Position numbers and translations under genes: made by a program. From the NCBI GenBank assembly GCA_903847605.1, contig CAINED010000024.1, forward strand, positions 1-64,000: a DNA stretch of 64,000 nt. Reading direction: 5' to 3'. Every line of letters starts with the position of its first letter. The stretch's first letter is position 1. This document shows positions 16,500 through 25,439 of this stretch, one piece after another. The notes under the pieces were generated by a model, which was not told the DNA's origin, searched no databases, and was given only the letters and a program-made list of their open reading frames with translations. The stretch is from an uncultured Hyphomicrobiales bacterium. Its GTDB lineage: Bacteria; Pseudomonadota; Alphaproteobacteria; Rhizobiales; Beijerinckiaceae.

Positions 16500-17477
16500 C
16501 TATCCAAACAGCTTTTGCGCGAGACCGCCATTGATCGAGGCCGCTTCCGAAGCAGAGAAACCCGAATCCGCGACGACATCCATCGGCTTGAGGTCGCCGA
16601 TGGGGAACGGCATGTCAGAACCCATCATGATCCGGCCCGCGCCGACCGTGTCGGCAAGGAAGCGCAGCACCTTCGGATCTTGCACGATCGTGTCGTAATA
16701 CATCTGCGCGAGGCTCTCGTCGGGATTGCCGAGCTTCTGGTCGAGCGACCAGTTGCGGCGCAGGCGTCCGACGACAAACGGCAACGCCGCGCCGCCGATA
16801 CCGACGATGACCTTGGCGTTCCTGTACTTGAGGATATGGCCGGAATAGATGATGCGCGACACCGCGATCAGCGTATCGGTGATGCGCCCGACCGCATTCG
16901 CCATGCCGTAATCGTGAACACGATTGTCGCCGCTCTCGAAAACCGGATGGATGAACAGCGCAGAGCCCGTTTCATCCGCTGCCTGCCAAAACGGCTCCAG
17001 CAAAGGATCGTCGAGAACGCCGCCGACGCCCTTGGGCTGCGTGCCGATCATCGCGCCCTTGAAGCCGGCTTTCGCAGCTTCGCGCAACACTTCAGCTGCG
17101 AGCTTGCCGTCCTGCAGCGGCACGGTGGCCAGCGGGATGATGCGCTGATTGTCTTTTGCGGCTTGCGCCAGATGTTCGTTCATCATGCGCGACCATGCGA
17201 GGCCCTCTAGCGCCGGCAGTTCGTAGCCAAACATGTCGAGCCAGCCGCCGTTGACCTGGCGCTCGATCTTTTGTTCGTCCATCCACTTGGTGCGCCCTGC
17301 TGTGTCGCTCAGCGGCTTGGCGACAGGACGCGTCGCCTTACCACCATTGAAGGACAGGCCGAAGGAATTGCCGTCCGCTTCAAATACGAGCTTGAGCGAT
17401 GGGAACCTGTCCTTGTTCGCCTTGATCGCCTCCAGAAGGGACGGCGGCACGTAATGGGCATGGCAATCGATGATCAT
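16500..17477 (-). CDS. ACMSD-like amidohydrolase family enzyme
   Basis: A 325-residue TIM-barrel amidohydrolase_2 protein. Metal ligands are His6 and His8 in MIIDCHAHY, a histidine in LFIHPVF, and an aspartate in GSDMPFP. Family members include aminocarboxymuconate-semialdehyde, gamma-resorcylate and 5-carboxyvanillate decarboxylases, as well as hydrolases. The sequence does not tell decarboxylation from hydrolysis. It lies directly upstream of the UbiD gene (four-base gap) and downstream of the molybdenum hydroxylase, so all are probably cotranscribed. Confidence 0.85.
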   Translation of the reverse strand: MIIDCHAHYVPPSLLEAIKANKDRFPSLKLVFEADGNSFGLSFNGGKATRPVAKPLSDTAGRTKWMDEQKIERQVNGGWLDMFGYELPALEGLAWSRMMNEHLAQAAKDNQRIIPLATVPLQDGKLAAEVLREAAKAGFKGAMIGTQPKGVGGVLDDPLLEPFWQAADETGSALFIHPVFESGDNRVHDYGMANAVGRITDTLIAVSRIIYSGHILKYRNAKVIVGIGGAALPFVVGRLRRNWSLDQKLGNPDESLAQMYYDTIVQDPKVLRFLADTVGAGRIMMGSDMPFPIGDLKPMDVVADSGFSASEAASINGGLAQKLFG

Positions 17478-17489
17478 GTCTTGGCTCTC

Positions 17490-19886
17490 TCAGTTGGACT
17501 GTTTCGATTTGGCTTCCGCGATGGCGTCGGAAATGGCGGTCATGCGCATCGGCAACCGGTTGAAGCGGATGCCGAGCGAACGCACCGCGTCATTGACCGC
17601 GCCGGAGATCGCAGCAGGCGCGCCGAGATAGCCTGATTCACCCGATCCCTTCTGTCCCATGACCGTGAAGGGCGACGGCGTGCAGTGATGGACGATTTCG
17701 ACCTGCGGCACCTCATGCGAGGACGGCAGCAGATAATCCATGAAGCTTTGCGCCATCATCTGTCCCTCGCCGTCATAGACGAATTCTTCCATCAGCGCCG
17801 CGCCTAGACCATGAGCGATGCCGCCGAGCGTCATGCCCTTGACGATATGCGGATTGATGACCGTGCCGCAATCATGCCCAATAACGTAGCGGGGAATGTC
17901 CACCTTGCCCGTATCCGGGTCGATGGTGACGAGGATGCAGTGAAACTCGAAGGAATGGCAGGGATACATCTGCACGCGGCCATCGGCCGTCGGGAGGTCT
18001 GTTCCAGTCGGCACCTGATAGACGTTCGTCACCTCAAGGCCCGGTTCACAATCCTCCGGCAGAAGATGGAAGTTGCGGTGCGCAATGTTGACCATTTCAG
18101 CCCATTTGAGCGTGCGGCCATCCTTCGCGCGCAACACGCCCTGCACATAGTCTACATCTTCAGGCGCGCAGTCGAACTGGTGCGCCGCAATGGCCTTGAG
18201 TTTCTTCTTCAGTTTGTTCGCCGCAAGATAGCAGGAACCGCCAAGCATGACGGCCATGCGCGAACCCACCGGCGAATTGCCAGGCAGGCTCGTGAGAGAA
18301 TCCGTGCGCACGATGCGAATGCTGTCCGGATCGAACTCCAGCACTTCCCCTATCACGGTCGAGGCCAGCGTCTCATGCCCCTGCCCCGACGACGTCGTAT
18401 GAATTGTCGCCGTGATATTGCCGAGCGCATCGACATTGATGCGACAGGATTCCATCCACGTCGTCGTGGTATTCGCCGGGTTCAGCAACGGCTCGAATGA
18501 AGAATTTCCGCCTGATGGTTCGAGACAGGCCGCGATGCCTATTCCCGCGTAGGCTCCGTTGGCGCGCAACCGGTCGCGCTCGGCAACGAACGCCGGCCAG
18601 TCAACGTGCTTCATCACCTTGTCGACGACGGTATGATAATCGCCGCTGTCGTAGCGCGTGCCCGAGGGGATGAGATAGGGGAATTCGTCAGCACGAATGA
18701 AATTGCGGCGGCGGATTTCGACACGGTCCATGCCGAGATGTTCGGCAACGCGATCCATCATCGTCTCGATGGCGTAATTGGTCGGCGACTGGCCGAAGCC
18801 GCGCACCGCTTCCTGCACCGCCTTGTTCGAGGTGACGGATACCGCGTGATAGCGCACGCTGTTGATCTTGTAAGGGCCGACGATGGCGCCGATCGGCTTG
18901 CCCAGTTGGAACGGTGCACGGCCCGCATAGGCGCCGGCATTGTCGAGCGCGCGCATCTTCATGGAGCGCACGATGCCATCCCTGTTGAAGGCGGCGTCGA
19001 TATCGAAAATGCGATCCGGGCCATGAGCATCGCCCGACGACATGTTTTCCAGCCGGTCCTCGATGAGGCGCACAGGCTGCTTCAATTTCATCGAGAGATA
19101 ACAGGCGAGCACCGTGTGCTTGATGCCGCGCTTGACGCCATAGCTGCCGCCGACATCGATATCGTAATGGACCCGCACGGCATTGCCTGGAAGGCGCATC
19201 GCGCGCGCGATCTGGTCCGCGTATTTCGGCATCTGGATGGACGCGCGCACGTCCATCACTTCCGCCCAGGGATCCCACATGGCGACAACGCCAAAGGTTT
19301 CGAGCGGCACCGTGGACGAGCGTCCCCATGTCACGCGCAGCGATAGCTGATGATCGCTCGCCGCAAAATCTTCGTCGATCTCACCCCAATTGAAGGTGCG
19401 GTCGAGAAGCACGTTCGAGCCATGCGCCGCATGTACCGGCGGGCTCGACGGCCTATAAGCTTCCTCCGCATCGATAACGAAGGGCAGCGGCTCGTATTCG
19501 ACATCGACGCATTCGGCAGCGTCTTCCGCCTGCGCACGGGTTTGCGCGACAACGGCCGCGACCCACTCGCCATTATAGCGAACATGCTTCACCGCCAGCG
19601 GATAACGTTGCACCTTCGGCGTATCGAGACCGTTCATCAGAGGCTCGACATTTGTGGAAAGCTCTTCGCCTTCGACGACAGCGACAACGCCAGGCATGGC
19701 GAGTGCACGCGAGGCGTCGAACGACACGATCTTCGCCGCCGTATAGGGCGCATGCACGATGGCGACGTGCAGCATCCCGGCCTCGGCGATATCGCCGACA
19801 TATTTGCCCATGCCGGCAACGAAGCGCCTGTCTTCGCGCACGCGCCTGTCCGCTGAAACGAAGCGAAACTTCGGACGCTCGTTCAT
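17490..19886 (-). CDS. Molybdenum hydroxylase large subunit (CoxL/XdhB-like)
   Basis: The 798-residue molybdopterin subunit of a three-part xanthine-oxidase-family hydroxylase. It has an N-terminal GKYVGDIAEAGMLH domain, the pterin-contact region EAVRGFGQSPTNYAIE, and the catalytic glutamate in QKGSGESGYLGAP. The active-site loop lacks the CSFR signature of true CO dehydrogenase, so hydroxylation of an aldehyde or heterocycle is expected. ATG 19886 is supported by GGAGG seven bases upstream and by an ATGA overlap with the iron-sulfur subunit gene. Electrons pass through the 2Fe-2S subunit at 19883 and the FAD subunit at 20368. Confidence 0.92.
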   Translation of the reverse strand: MNERPKFRFVSADRRVREDRRFVAGMGKYVGDIAEAGMLHVAIVHAPYTAAKIVSFDASRALAMPGVVAVVEGEELSTNVEPLMNGLDTPKVQRYPLAVKHVRYNGEWVAAVVAQTRAQAEDAAECVDVEYEPLPFVIDAEEAYRPSSPPVHAAHGSNVLLDRTFNWGEIDEDFAASDHQLSLRVTWGRSSTVPLETFGVVAMWDPWAEVMDVRASIQMPKYADQIARAMRLPGNAVRVHYDIDVGGSYGVKRGIKHTVLACYLSMKLKQPVRLIEDRLENMSSGDAHGPDRIFDIDAAFNRDGIVRSMKMRALDNAGAYAGRAPFQLGKPIGAIVGPYKINSVRYHAVSVTSNKAVQEAVRGFGQSPTNYAIETMMDRVAEHLGMDRVEIRRRNFIRADEFPYLIPSGTRYDSGDYHTVVDKVMKHVDWPAFVAERDRLRANGAYAGIGIAACLEPSGGNSSFEPLLNPANTTTTWMESCRINVDALGNITATIHTTSSGQGHETLASTVIGEVLEFDPDSIRIVRTDSLTSLPGNSPVGSRMAVMLGGSCYLAANKLKKKLKAIAAHQFDCAPEDVDYVQGVLRAKDGRTLKWAEMVNIAHRNFHLLPEDCEPGLEVTNVYQVPTGTDLPTADGRVQMYPCHSFEFHCILVTIDPDTGKVDIPRYVIGHDCGTVINPHIVKGMTLGGIAHGLGAALMEEFVYDGEGQMMAQSFMDYLLPSSHEVPQVEIVHHCTPSPFTVMGQKGSGESGYLGAPAAISGAVNDAVRSLGIRFNRLPMRMTAISDAIAEAKSKQSN

Positions 19887-20371
19887 CGCGCAGCCTCCGT
19901 GTTCGCACCGCGCAGACGCTGCGCCGCCAGTTCGATCGCTTCGACGATCTGGCCGTAGCCGGTGCAGCGGCAAAGGTTGCCCGAAATCGCTTCGACAATC
20001 TCTGCGCGCGTCGGCGAAGGATTATGTTTTAGCAGCGCGTGCGCCGTGAGGATCATGCCCGGCGTGCAATAGCCGCATTGCATGCCATGCGCCGCGCAAA
20101 ATGCGTCCTGGATGATGCCCAGTTCGCCGGGCGCGGGCGACATGGCTTCGACGGTTGTGATCTCGTAGCCTTCCGCCTGCGGGGCGAACATGAGACACGA
20201 ACGAGCCGGTTCGCCGTCGATCAGAACTGTGCAGGCGCCGCAGACGCCATGCTCGCAGCCGCTATGAGCGCCCGTAAGGCGCAATTCATCGCGCAGGCAA
20301 TCGAGCAATGTCGTGCGCGGCTCCACATCTACGGTGCGCTCTCCAGCATTCACATGCAGTGTGATTTTCAT
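19883..20371 (-). CDS. Molybdenum hydroxylase 2Fe-2S subunit (CoxS-like)
   Basis: A 162-residue iron-sulfur subunit with two 2Fe-2S clusters. The N-terminal ferredoxin cluster is bound by CEHGVCGAC plus a later cysteine in PARSC. The C-terminal cluster is bound by CGYCTPG and LCRCTG. It relays electrons from the molybdopterin site to FAD. It overlaps both neighbours by four bases, giving a tightly coupled M-S-L gene order. The length and all eight cysteines are normal for the family. Confidence 0.94.
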   Translation of the reverse strand: MKITLHVNAGERTVDVEPRTTLLDCLRDELRLTGAHSGCEHGVCGACTVLIDGEPARSCLMFAPQAEGYEITTVEAMSPAPGELGIIQDAFCAAHGMQCGYCTPGMILTAHALLKHNPSPTRAEIVEAISGNLCRCTGYGQIVEAIELAAQRLRGANTEAAR

Positions 20372-21246
20372 GCGCGCACCCCCGTCGCTGCATCGCGCGC
20401 ATCGCTGAGGGCGCGAGCGGCCAGCGCCGCGGCGACGCGGCGGCGATAGGCCGGCGAAGCATGGCCATCGACCATGATGTCCAGCCCGGCGACATCCGCT
20501 ACCAGCGCCGCTGCAATGTCCTTCGCATCGAGCATCGTGCCTTCGAGCGCTGCGCAGGCTGCATCAAGCTTCACAGGAAAAGGCGTCGCGCCGCCGATAC
20601 CAAGCGCGCAACGGATGCATTTGCCATTCCCATCGAGCTGGACCTGTGCGGCGGCGGAGACATAGGCGAAGTCGCTGCGTCGTGCGCTCGCTTCATGAAA
20701 GCCGACGCCAATGTTTCCGCCGTCCCAGACCGGGAAACGCACTTCTGTCAGGATTGCGCTCGCTGGCAATTCCGTGGACATGGGGCCGGCGAAGAATTCA
20801 TTCGCCTTGCAACCACCCTGCCCTTTTTCGCTCTGCCAGCGCACTTCGCCATCAAGCGTCACGAGCACGAGAGGTATTTCCGCCGCAGGATCAGCATTGG
20901 CTACCGAACCGCCAACCGTGCCGCGATTGCGTGTCGGCGTGTGGCCGACCCAGGGAAGAGCCGCTGCGAGCAGCGGCAGCTTGGCATGAACGAGAGAGCT
21001 TTTTTCGGCGGACGCCTGGCGCGTCATCGCGCCGATGACGACCTGTGCGCCTTCCTCGCAGATGCCTGACAGCCCGTCGATATGCGCGATATCGATCAGC
21101 AGCGTGGGGCGCGCGAGGCGCATCGCCATCATGGGTACGAGCGTCTGGCCGCCGGCTATAATCCGCGCGTCTTCATGCGCCGCCAGCAGCGAAGCCGCTT
21201 CGCCGAGGCTCTTCGGTCTGGCATAATCGAACGGCGCCGCCTTCAC
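20368..21246 (-). CDS. Molybdenum hydroxylase FAD subunit (CoxM-like)
   Basis: A 292-residue FAD-binding subunit. The FAD-contacting motifs are IIAGGQTLVPMM and TRNRGTVGGSVANADPAAE, both standard for the CoxM/XdhA middle subunit, followed by the CO-dehydrogenase flavoprotein C-terminal domain. The start is GTG at 21246 with GGGGGAAG upstream. It is the first gene of the hydroxylase operon and hands electrons from the 2Fe-2S clusters to an acceptor that was not identified. Confidence 0.92.
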   Translation of the reverse strand: MKAAPFDYARPKSLGEAASLLAAHEDARIIAGGQTLVPMMAMRLARPTLLIDIAHIDGLSGICEEGAQVVIGAMTRQASAEKSSLVHAKLPLLAAALPWVGHTPTRNRGTVGGSVANADPAAEIPLVLVTLDGEVRWQSEKGQGGCKANEFFAGPMSTELPASAILTEVRFPVWDGGNIGVGFHEASARRSDFAYVSAAAQVQLDGNGKCIRCALGIGGATPFPVKLDAACAALEGTMLDAKDIAAALVADVAGLDIMVDGHASPAYRRRVAAALAARALSDARDAATGVRA

Positions 21247-21332
21247 GCTTCCCCCGGTTCCCGTCGCATGTGAACGCGCCCCGGTTAGGGGGCGCGCCGG
21301 ACAGTGTCAACAGCGTCAGGCGGGGTCGCCTG

Positions 21333-21737
21333 TCAGCCCTTCACGATGGCGTCGACGCCGGCCTGCGCCACCTGCGCATCCTCATGCGATTGCACGCCGG
21401 AGACGCCGATCGCCCCGACATATTCACCTTCGACGACGATGGGAACGCCGCCTTCCACGGTCGTCGCGCCGAGCGACATCACCGCGACACGGCCGCCGGA
21501 AACCACCTTCTCCAGCGCGCCGGACGGGCGTTTGAACATGATGGCCGTCTTGCCTTTCTGAAAGGCGATGCGGGAGGACGCCTTCTGCGTGCCATCCATG
21601 CGTTCAAGATACATGAGGTGGCCGCCGTCATCGAGGATGGCGATCACGACATTCCATTTGTTCTTTTCCGCTTCCCCCCGGCAGGCAGCGGCCGCCTTCT
21701 TGGCGTCATCGATGGAAAGAGCGAGTTTCCTAAGCAT
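21333..21737 (-). CDS. GlcG/HbpS family protein (DUF336)
   Basis: A 134-residue protein of the heme-degrading/HbpS-GlcG family. Visible family features are the N-terminal helix SIDDAKKAAAACRGEAEK, the strand VVIAILDDGGHLMYLERMDG, and the glycine-rich GGVPIVVEGEYVGAIGVSG near the end. Members bind heme or cobalamin, or modulate a partner enzyme, and are often found beside aldehyde- or glycolate-oxidising operons. No catalytic residue can be assigned. A strong GGAGGAAAC Shine-Dalgarno precedes the ATG. It follows the SDR gene by 21 bases. Confidence 0.85.
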   Translation of the reverse strand: MLRKLALSIDDAKKAAAACRGEAEKNKWNVVIAILDDGGHLMYLERMDGTQKASSRIAFQKGKTAIMFKRPSGALEKVVSGGRVAVMSLGATTVEGGVPIVVEGEYVGAIGVSGVQSHEDAQVAQAGVDAIVKG

Positions 21738-21758
21738 TGTTTCCTCCGTGGTTCCAGC

Positions 21759-22598
21759 TCAGTTGCGCGGCACGATGGCCCTGTCCGATGGCCCCAGCAC
21801 AAAGCCGCCGTCGACGAGAATTTCAGCCCCGGTCACGTAGTTCGAGGCGCTTGACGCGAAGAACAACGCCGCGCCGACGATGTCCTCGGGCTGGCCGACA
21901 CGCTCCATTGGGATGTAGGTCGAAAAGCCTGCGGCGGCGGCCGGATCCTTCATGCGCCCGCCGCCGATATTCGTCGCCGTCGGCCCCGGCGCGATGCCGT
22001 TGACTGTTATGTTGAAGGCCGCGAGTTCATGTGCGAGCTGCTTGATGAGATGCGCCAGCGCGGCCTTGGACGTGACATAGCCCGAGCCGACGAACATTTC
22101 TGTTTTCGTCGCCGAGCAGGAGGACGTCACGATGATCCGCCCGCCGCCCTGTTTCTTCATATGCGGCACGCCGGCCTGAATGGTCTTCACCGCGCCCATC
22201 AGGTTGATGGCCAGAACCTTCTCCCAGAGTTCGTTCGATTGCGACTCGATCTGCGTGGCGGGATTGCGTTCCCCGTTGAGCTGCATGAAGCCGGGGCCAC
22301 CTGTTACGCCCGCATTGACGAAGAGAACATCGAGGCGCCCGCTCCCTGCGACGACGCCGTTGATGGCCGCTTCAATGGCGGATTTGTCCGTCACATCGGC
22401 AACCGCCGTCGCAACCTTCATGCCCTCTGCTGCGAGTTCAGCCTGCGCAGCTTTCAACCCCTCTGCATTCACGTCGATGATCGTGACGTGAGCGCCATTC
22501 GTCGCCATCACGCGCGCGAGTGCGAGACCGAAGCCCGATGCGCCGCCCGTAATGGCCGTGACCTTGCCGCTGACATCGAAGATATCTAAGATTTTCAA
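21759..22598 (-). CDS. SDR-family oxidoreductase
   Basis: A 279-residue classical SDR. The cofactor loop is TGGASGFG, with IIDVNAEG after strand 2 favouring NAD. VNAGVTGG replaces NNAG, the catalytic serine lies in TSSCSAT, and the YVTSK pair is intact. A 20-residue insertion around LNGERNPATQIESQ before helix 4 is slightly unusual. It lies upstream of the HbpS-like gene and downstream of the FAH-family gene, separated from the latter by a hairpin repeat. A dehydrogenase step in the same pathway is likely. Confidence 0.88.
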   Translation of the reverse strand: MKILDIFDVSGKVTAITGGASGFGLALARVMATNGAHVTIIDVNAEGLKAAQAELAAEGMKVATAVADVTDKSAIEAAINGVVAGSGRLDVLFVNAGVTGGPGFMQLNGERNPATQIESQSNELWEKVLAINLMGAVKTIQAGVPHMKKQGGGRIIVTSSCSATKTEMFVGSGYVTSKAALAHLIKQLAHELAAFNITVNGIAPGPTATNIGGGRMKDPAAAAGFSTYIPMERVGQPEDIVGAALFFASSASNYVTGAEILVDGGFVLGPSDRAIVPRN

Positions 22599-22616
22599 AG
22601 GGGCCTCTGATAGGGT

Positions 22617-22707
22617 GTCATCCTGGAAAATCGCGAAACGATTTGTCCGGGACCGCCTGATGATCTTTTCATTGCGATCCCGGATCGCGTTCGGCGTCCG
22701 GGATGAC
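22617..22707. repeat. GTCATCC...GGATGAC intergenic inverted repeat, copy 1
   Basis: A 91-base element bounded by GTCATCCTGG on the left and CCGGGATGAC on the right, with inner blocks GTCCGGGA and ATCCCGGAT. The same block vocabulary occurs at 27602 and 55321. It fills the gap between the SDR gene and the FAH-family gene. It is most simply a dispersed palindromic element that can fold as RNA and may act as an attenuator within the long minus-strand transcription unit. Confidence 0.7.
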
Positions 22708-22715
22708 CGAGAAAC

Positions 22716-23672
22716 TCACGTCAGACTCTTCACCTTGTTGACGAGCGAGCCCAGTCCCTCGATCTCGACACGCATCACGTCGCCGGCCTTCAGGAACACA
22801 CCATCTTCGGCCCCAACGCCGCAGGGCGTTCCGGTGCAGATCACATCGCCCGGATGCAGCGTCAGCCGCGTCGAAATATGCGCGATCTGATCGGCGATGT
22901 TGAAGATCATCTGCGACGTGCTGGAATCCTGCTTTATCTCGTCGTTGACGAAGAGCTGCAGCTTCAGGTTCATGGGATCCTTGATCTGCGACGCCGGTAT
23001 GATCATGGGCCCCATGGGGCAGGCGCCATCAAAGCACTTCTGTCCGATCCAGTCCCATTTGAACGGCGAATGGTCGGGCATGCCGGCGCGTCTTCCGAGA
23101 TCGCGTGCGGAAACATCGTTTGCGATCGTATAGCCCGCAACATAATCCAGCGCCTTGGCGACGGAGACATTGCGCGCCTTGCGTCCGATGACCGCGGCCA
23201 GTTCGATTTCCCAGTCGAGCGCCGCAGAAACAGTCGAAATGTCTTCCTTGTGGCCGATGGCGGTGCGCGAAGGCTTGATGAAGTGCCACGGCTTGAGGCC
23301 GGCTTCCTTGGGGTTCGGATCGGGCTTGAAACCCTGCTTGGCCGCCATGCGCGCGACGTGATCGGAATAATTGGCGCCCGCGCAATAGATCGTAACAGGC
23401 CAATGCACGGGCGCGTGCAGCTTCAACGAGGTCAGCGATTTCGTCTCGACCTTGCCTGCGGCGATTTTCTCCGCCAGCGCGGCCAGCGCGGGCTCGGCGG
23501 CTTTCCAGTCGTCGAGGATGGCCTGCACGCTCGCATAGGTCTTGTTGCGCGACGCCTTGGCGACATCGGCAACCTTGTTAGCCACCGAAATGCCTGCGCG
23601 CGGCCCTTCCGGCGACTTGTAGGTGAGAAGCCCCCAACCGGTTGCGTTCGTTTTCGCTGCTGCTTTTGCCAT
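22716..23672 (-). CDS. Fumarylacetoacetate hydrolase (FAH) family protein
   Basis: A 318-residue FAH-fold enzyme that hydrolyses or decarboxylates C-C bonds in oxo-acids. The metal site is visible in DWEIELAAVIGRKARNV, the aspartate in IANDVSARDLG, and the C-terminal family motif GDVICTGTPCGVG. Members include fumarylpyruvate, acylpyruvate and oxaloacetate hydrolases and hydratases of the meta pathway. It sits nine bases after the hydantoinase B stop. In this cluster it is the best candidate for the final cleavage of a ring-opened diketo acid. Confidence 0.9.
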   Translation of the reverse strand: MAKAAAKTNATGWGLLTYKSPEGPRAGISVANKVADVAKASRNKTYASVQAILDDWKAAEPALAALAEKIAAGKVETKSLTSLKLHAPVHWPVTIYCAGANYSDHVARMAAKQGFKPDPNPKEAGLKPWHFIKPSRTAIGHKEDISTVSAALDWEIELAAVIGRKARNVSVAKALDYVAGYTIANDVSARDLGRRAGMPDHSPFKWDWIGQKCFDGACPMGPMIIPASQIKDPMNLKLQLFVNDEIKQDSSTSQMIFNIADQIAHISTRLTLHPGDVICTGTPCGVGAEDGVFLKAGDVMRVEIEGLGSLVNKVKSLT

Positions 23673-23681
23673 TGTTTCCCC

Positions 23682-25439
23682 CTACTCCGCTGCCTGTGAT
23701 GTCGCCAGTGTCGCGCGGCGCGCCTGCGTCGCGTTCAGATCGGCCTTGCCGCTTGCATCGAGTATGACACCATAATCGCGCTCTGCCGAGGCCGCGCTGA
23801 TATAGCCTTCGTGCAGGTCGAACATCACGTCCTCGACGGGCCGCTGCCACGGCGCGCCAAAGCCCCCGCCCCCGCCCGAACGCACCATGAAGGCGTCGCC
23901 CGGCCGGATGCGTTCGGTGAACATCTTGGCGTTGGGCTGCTTGCGCTTCCACTCGCCGTTGACGCGGACGTCGACGAAATTGCCTTCCCCTGACAGCCCG
24001 CCGTCGAGCCCCCAGGGCTTGCAGTGCACGCGCTCGATCGTGCTGTTGAACGAAATTGGCGCCAGCGCCTGCACGACACATTCCGCGCCAAGCCCGCCGC
24101 GGTGGCGTCCCGCGCCGCCGCTGTCCTGCCGCAACTCGTATTTCTCGACGAGAATGGGATATTTCGTCTCGATCTGCTCGCTCGGCGAATTGTGCGTATC
24201 GCCGTCGTTGATGCAGACCGTAACGCCGACGCCGTCTTCCCTCGATTTCGCGCCCCAGCCGCCGCCGAGCGGACCAACCGCTGCGATGAAGAACCGCCCG
24301 TCGAGCGGGTTGATCCCGTGCAATGTTGTGGTGACGAGATCGGCGTGATGGCCGGCAATGACGCGGTCCGGAATGGCCGGCGCGAGCGCCTTGAAGATCG
24401 TGTCGATCACAGTCATCGGGAAGGTCATCCACCATCGCATGGGTGCGGGACGCGTCGCGCTGATCACACGGCCCGGCGGCATGATCACGTCGAGGGAGCG
24501 GAAGGAACCATCATTGACGGGATAGGTCGTGCCCGTCGTCAGGCACTTGTAGGCCACCTGCGCGCAGGCGAAGCCCGTCGTGATGCCGGAATTATAGAAG
24601 CCGCGCACCTGCGTGCTTACATCGGTGAGATCGATGGTCATGCGATCGCCAGCGACCGTCACCTTCACCTTGATCGGAATATGCTTGCCGATCTCGATGC
24701 CGTCGTCGTCCATGAAACTTTCAGCTTCATAGACGCCATCAGGAATGGAACGCGTGTTGGCGCGCGCTTCGGCCTCGGTCTGGTCCATGATCGCAGAAAT
24801 CGCGTTCAACACATCGTCGCAGCCGTAGCGATTGACGATGCTGCGGAAGGCGCGCTCGCCCGATGTCACCGCGGTAATCTGTGCGCGCAGATCGCCCCAA
24901 GCCGTATCGGGCAGACGCACGTTCATCTTGATGATGTCGACGAGTTCCTGATTGAGGACACCCGCCTTCTGCAGCTTCATGATCGGAATCTGCAGCCCTT
25001 CGGAATATATATCCGTTGTGACATGGCCGATGGAGCCGCCAACATCGAGCCAGTGCGCCATGCAGCAGGTGAAGGCGATCACTTTTCCTTCGTGAAAAAT
25101 CGGCAGCGACAGCGTGACGTGGTTGAGATGGCTCCCGGTCGTATAGGCGTCATTGGTGATGAGTATGTCGCCGGGCTCCATGTTCTCGATCCCGATCTTG
25201 GCGATCTTCGCCTTGATCGTCTCGGACATGCCGCGAATGAACATCGGCAGCCCCAGCCCGATGGAAACCGTCTCGCCCTTCGCCGTGAACAGGCCCACCG
25301 TGAAGTCGAGCGCTTCATAGATGATCATGTTGTAGGCGGTGCGCATCAGGTTGGTCTTCATCTCCTCGGTGACGGAGAGAACACCGTTGCGCACGATCTC
25401 GACCGTGATCGGATCGACCTTTGCGGATGTGCCGGTCAT
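23682..25439 (-). CDS. Hydantoinase B/oxoprolinase family subunit
   Basis: A 585-residue HyuB-type subunit. Family regions include DPITVEIVRNG at the N-terminus, GDILITNDAYTTGSHLNHVTL, the GGSIGHVTTDIYSEG segment and the late LGGGWGAKSREDGVG. With HyuA it forms an ATP-dependent enzyme that opens cyclic amides (N-methylhydantoin, 5-oxoproline) or carboxylates ketones in the acetone/acetophenone carboxylase branch. The two subunits overlap as ATGA and are certainly cotranslated. No third small carboxylase subunit is seen, which favours hydrolysis over carboxylation. Confidence 0.92.
   Translation of the reverse strand: MTGTSAKVDPITVEIVRNGVLSVTEEMKTNLMRTAYNMIIYEALDFTVGLFTAKGETVSIGLGLPMFIRGMSETIKAKIAKIGIENMEPGDILITNDAYTTGSHLNHVTLSLPIFHEGKVIAFTCCMAHWLDVGGSIGHVTTDIYSEGLQIPIMKLQKAGVLNQELVDIIKMNVRLPDTAWGDLRAQITAVTSGERAFRSIVNRYGCDDVLNAISAIMDQTEAEARANTRSIPDGVYEAESFMDDDGIEIGKHIPIKVKVTVAGDRMTIDLTDVSTQVRGFYNSGITTGFACAQVAYKCLTTGTTYPVNDGSFRSLDVIMPPGRVISATRPAPMRWWMTFPMTVIDTIFKALAPAIPDRVIAGHHADLVTTTLHGINPLDGRFFIAAVGPLGGGWGAKSREDGVGVTVCINDGDTHNSPSEQIETKYPILVEKYELRQDSGGAGRHRGGLGAECVVQALAPISFNSTIERVHCKPWGLDGGLSGEGNFVDVRVNGEWKRKQPNAKMFTERIRPGDAFMVRSGGGGGFGAPWQRPVEDVMFDLHEGYISAASAERDYGVILDASGKADLNATQARRATLATSQAAE

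Noticed and set aside
17490-21246. True aerobic CO dehydrogenase
   Set aside because: The large subunit lacks the CSFR active-site loop and there are no coxDEF maturation genes alongside; a general Mo hydroxylase fits better.
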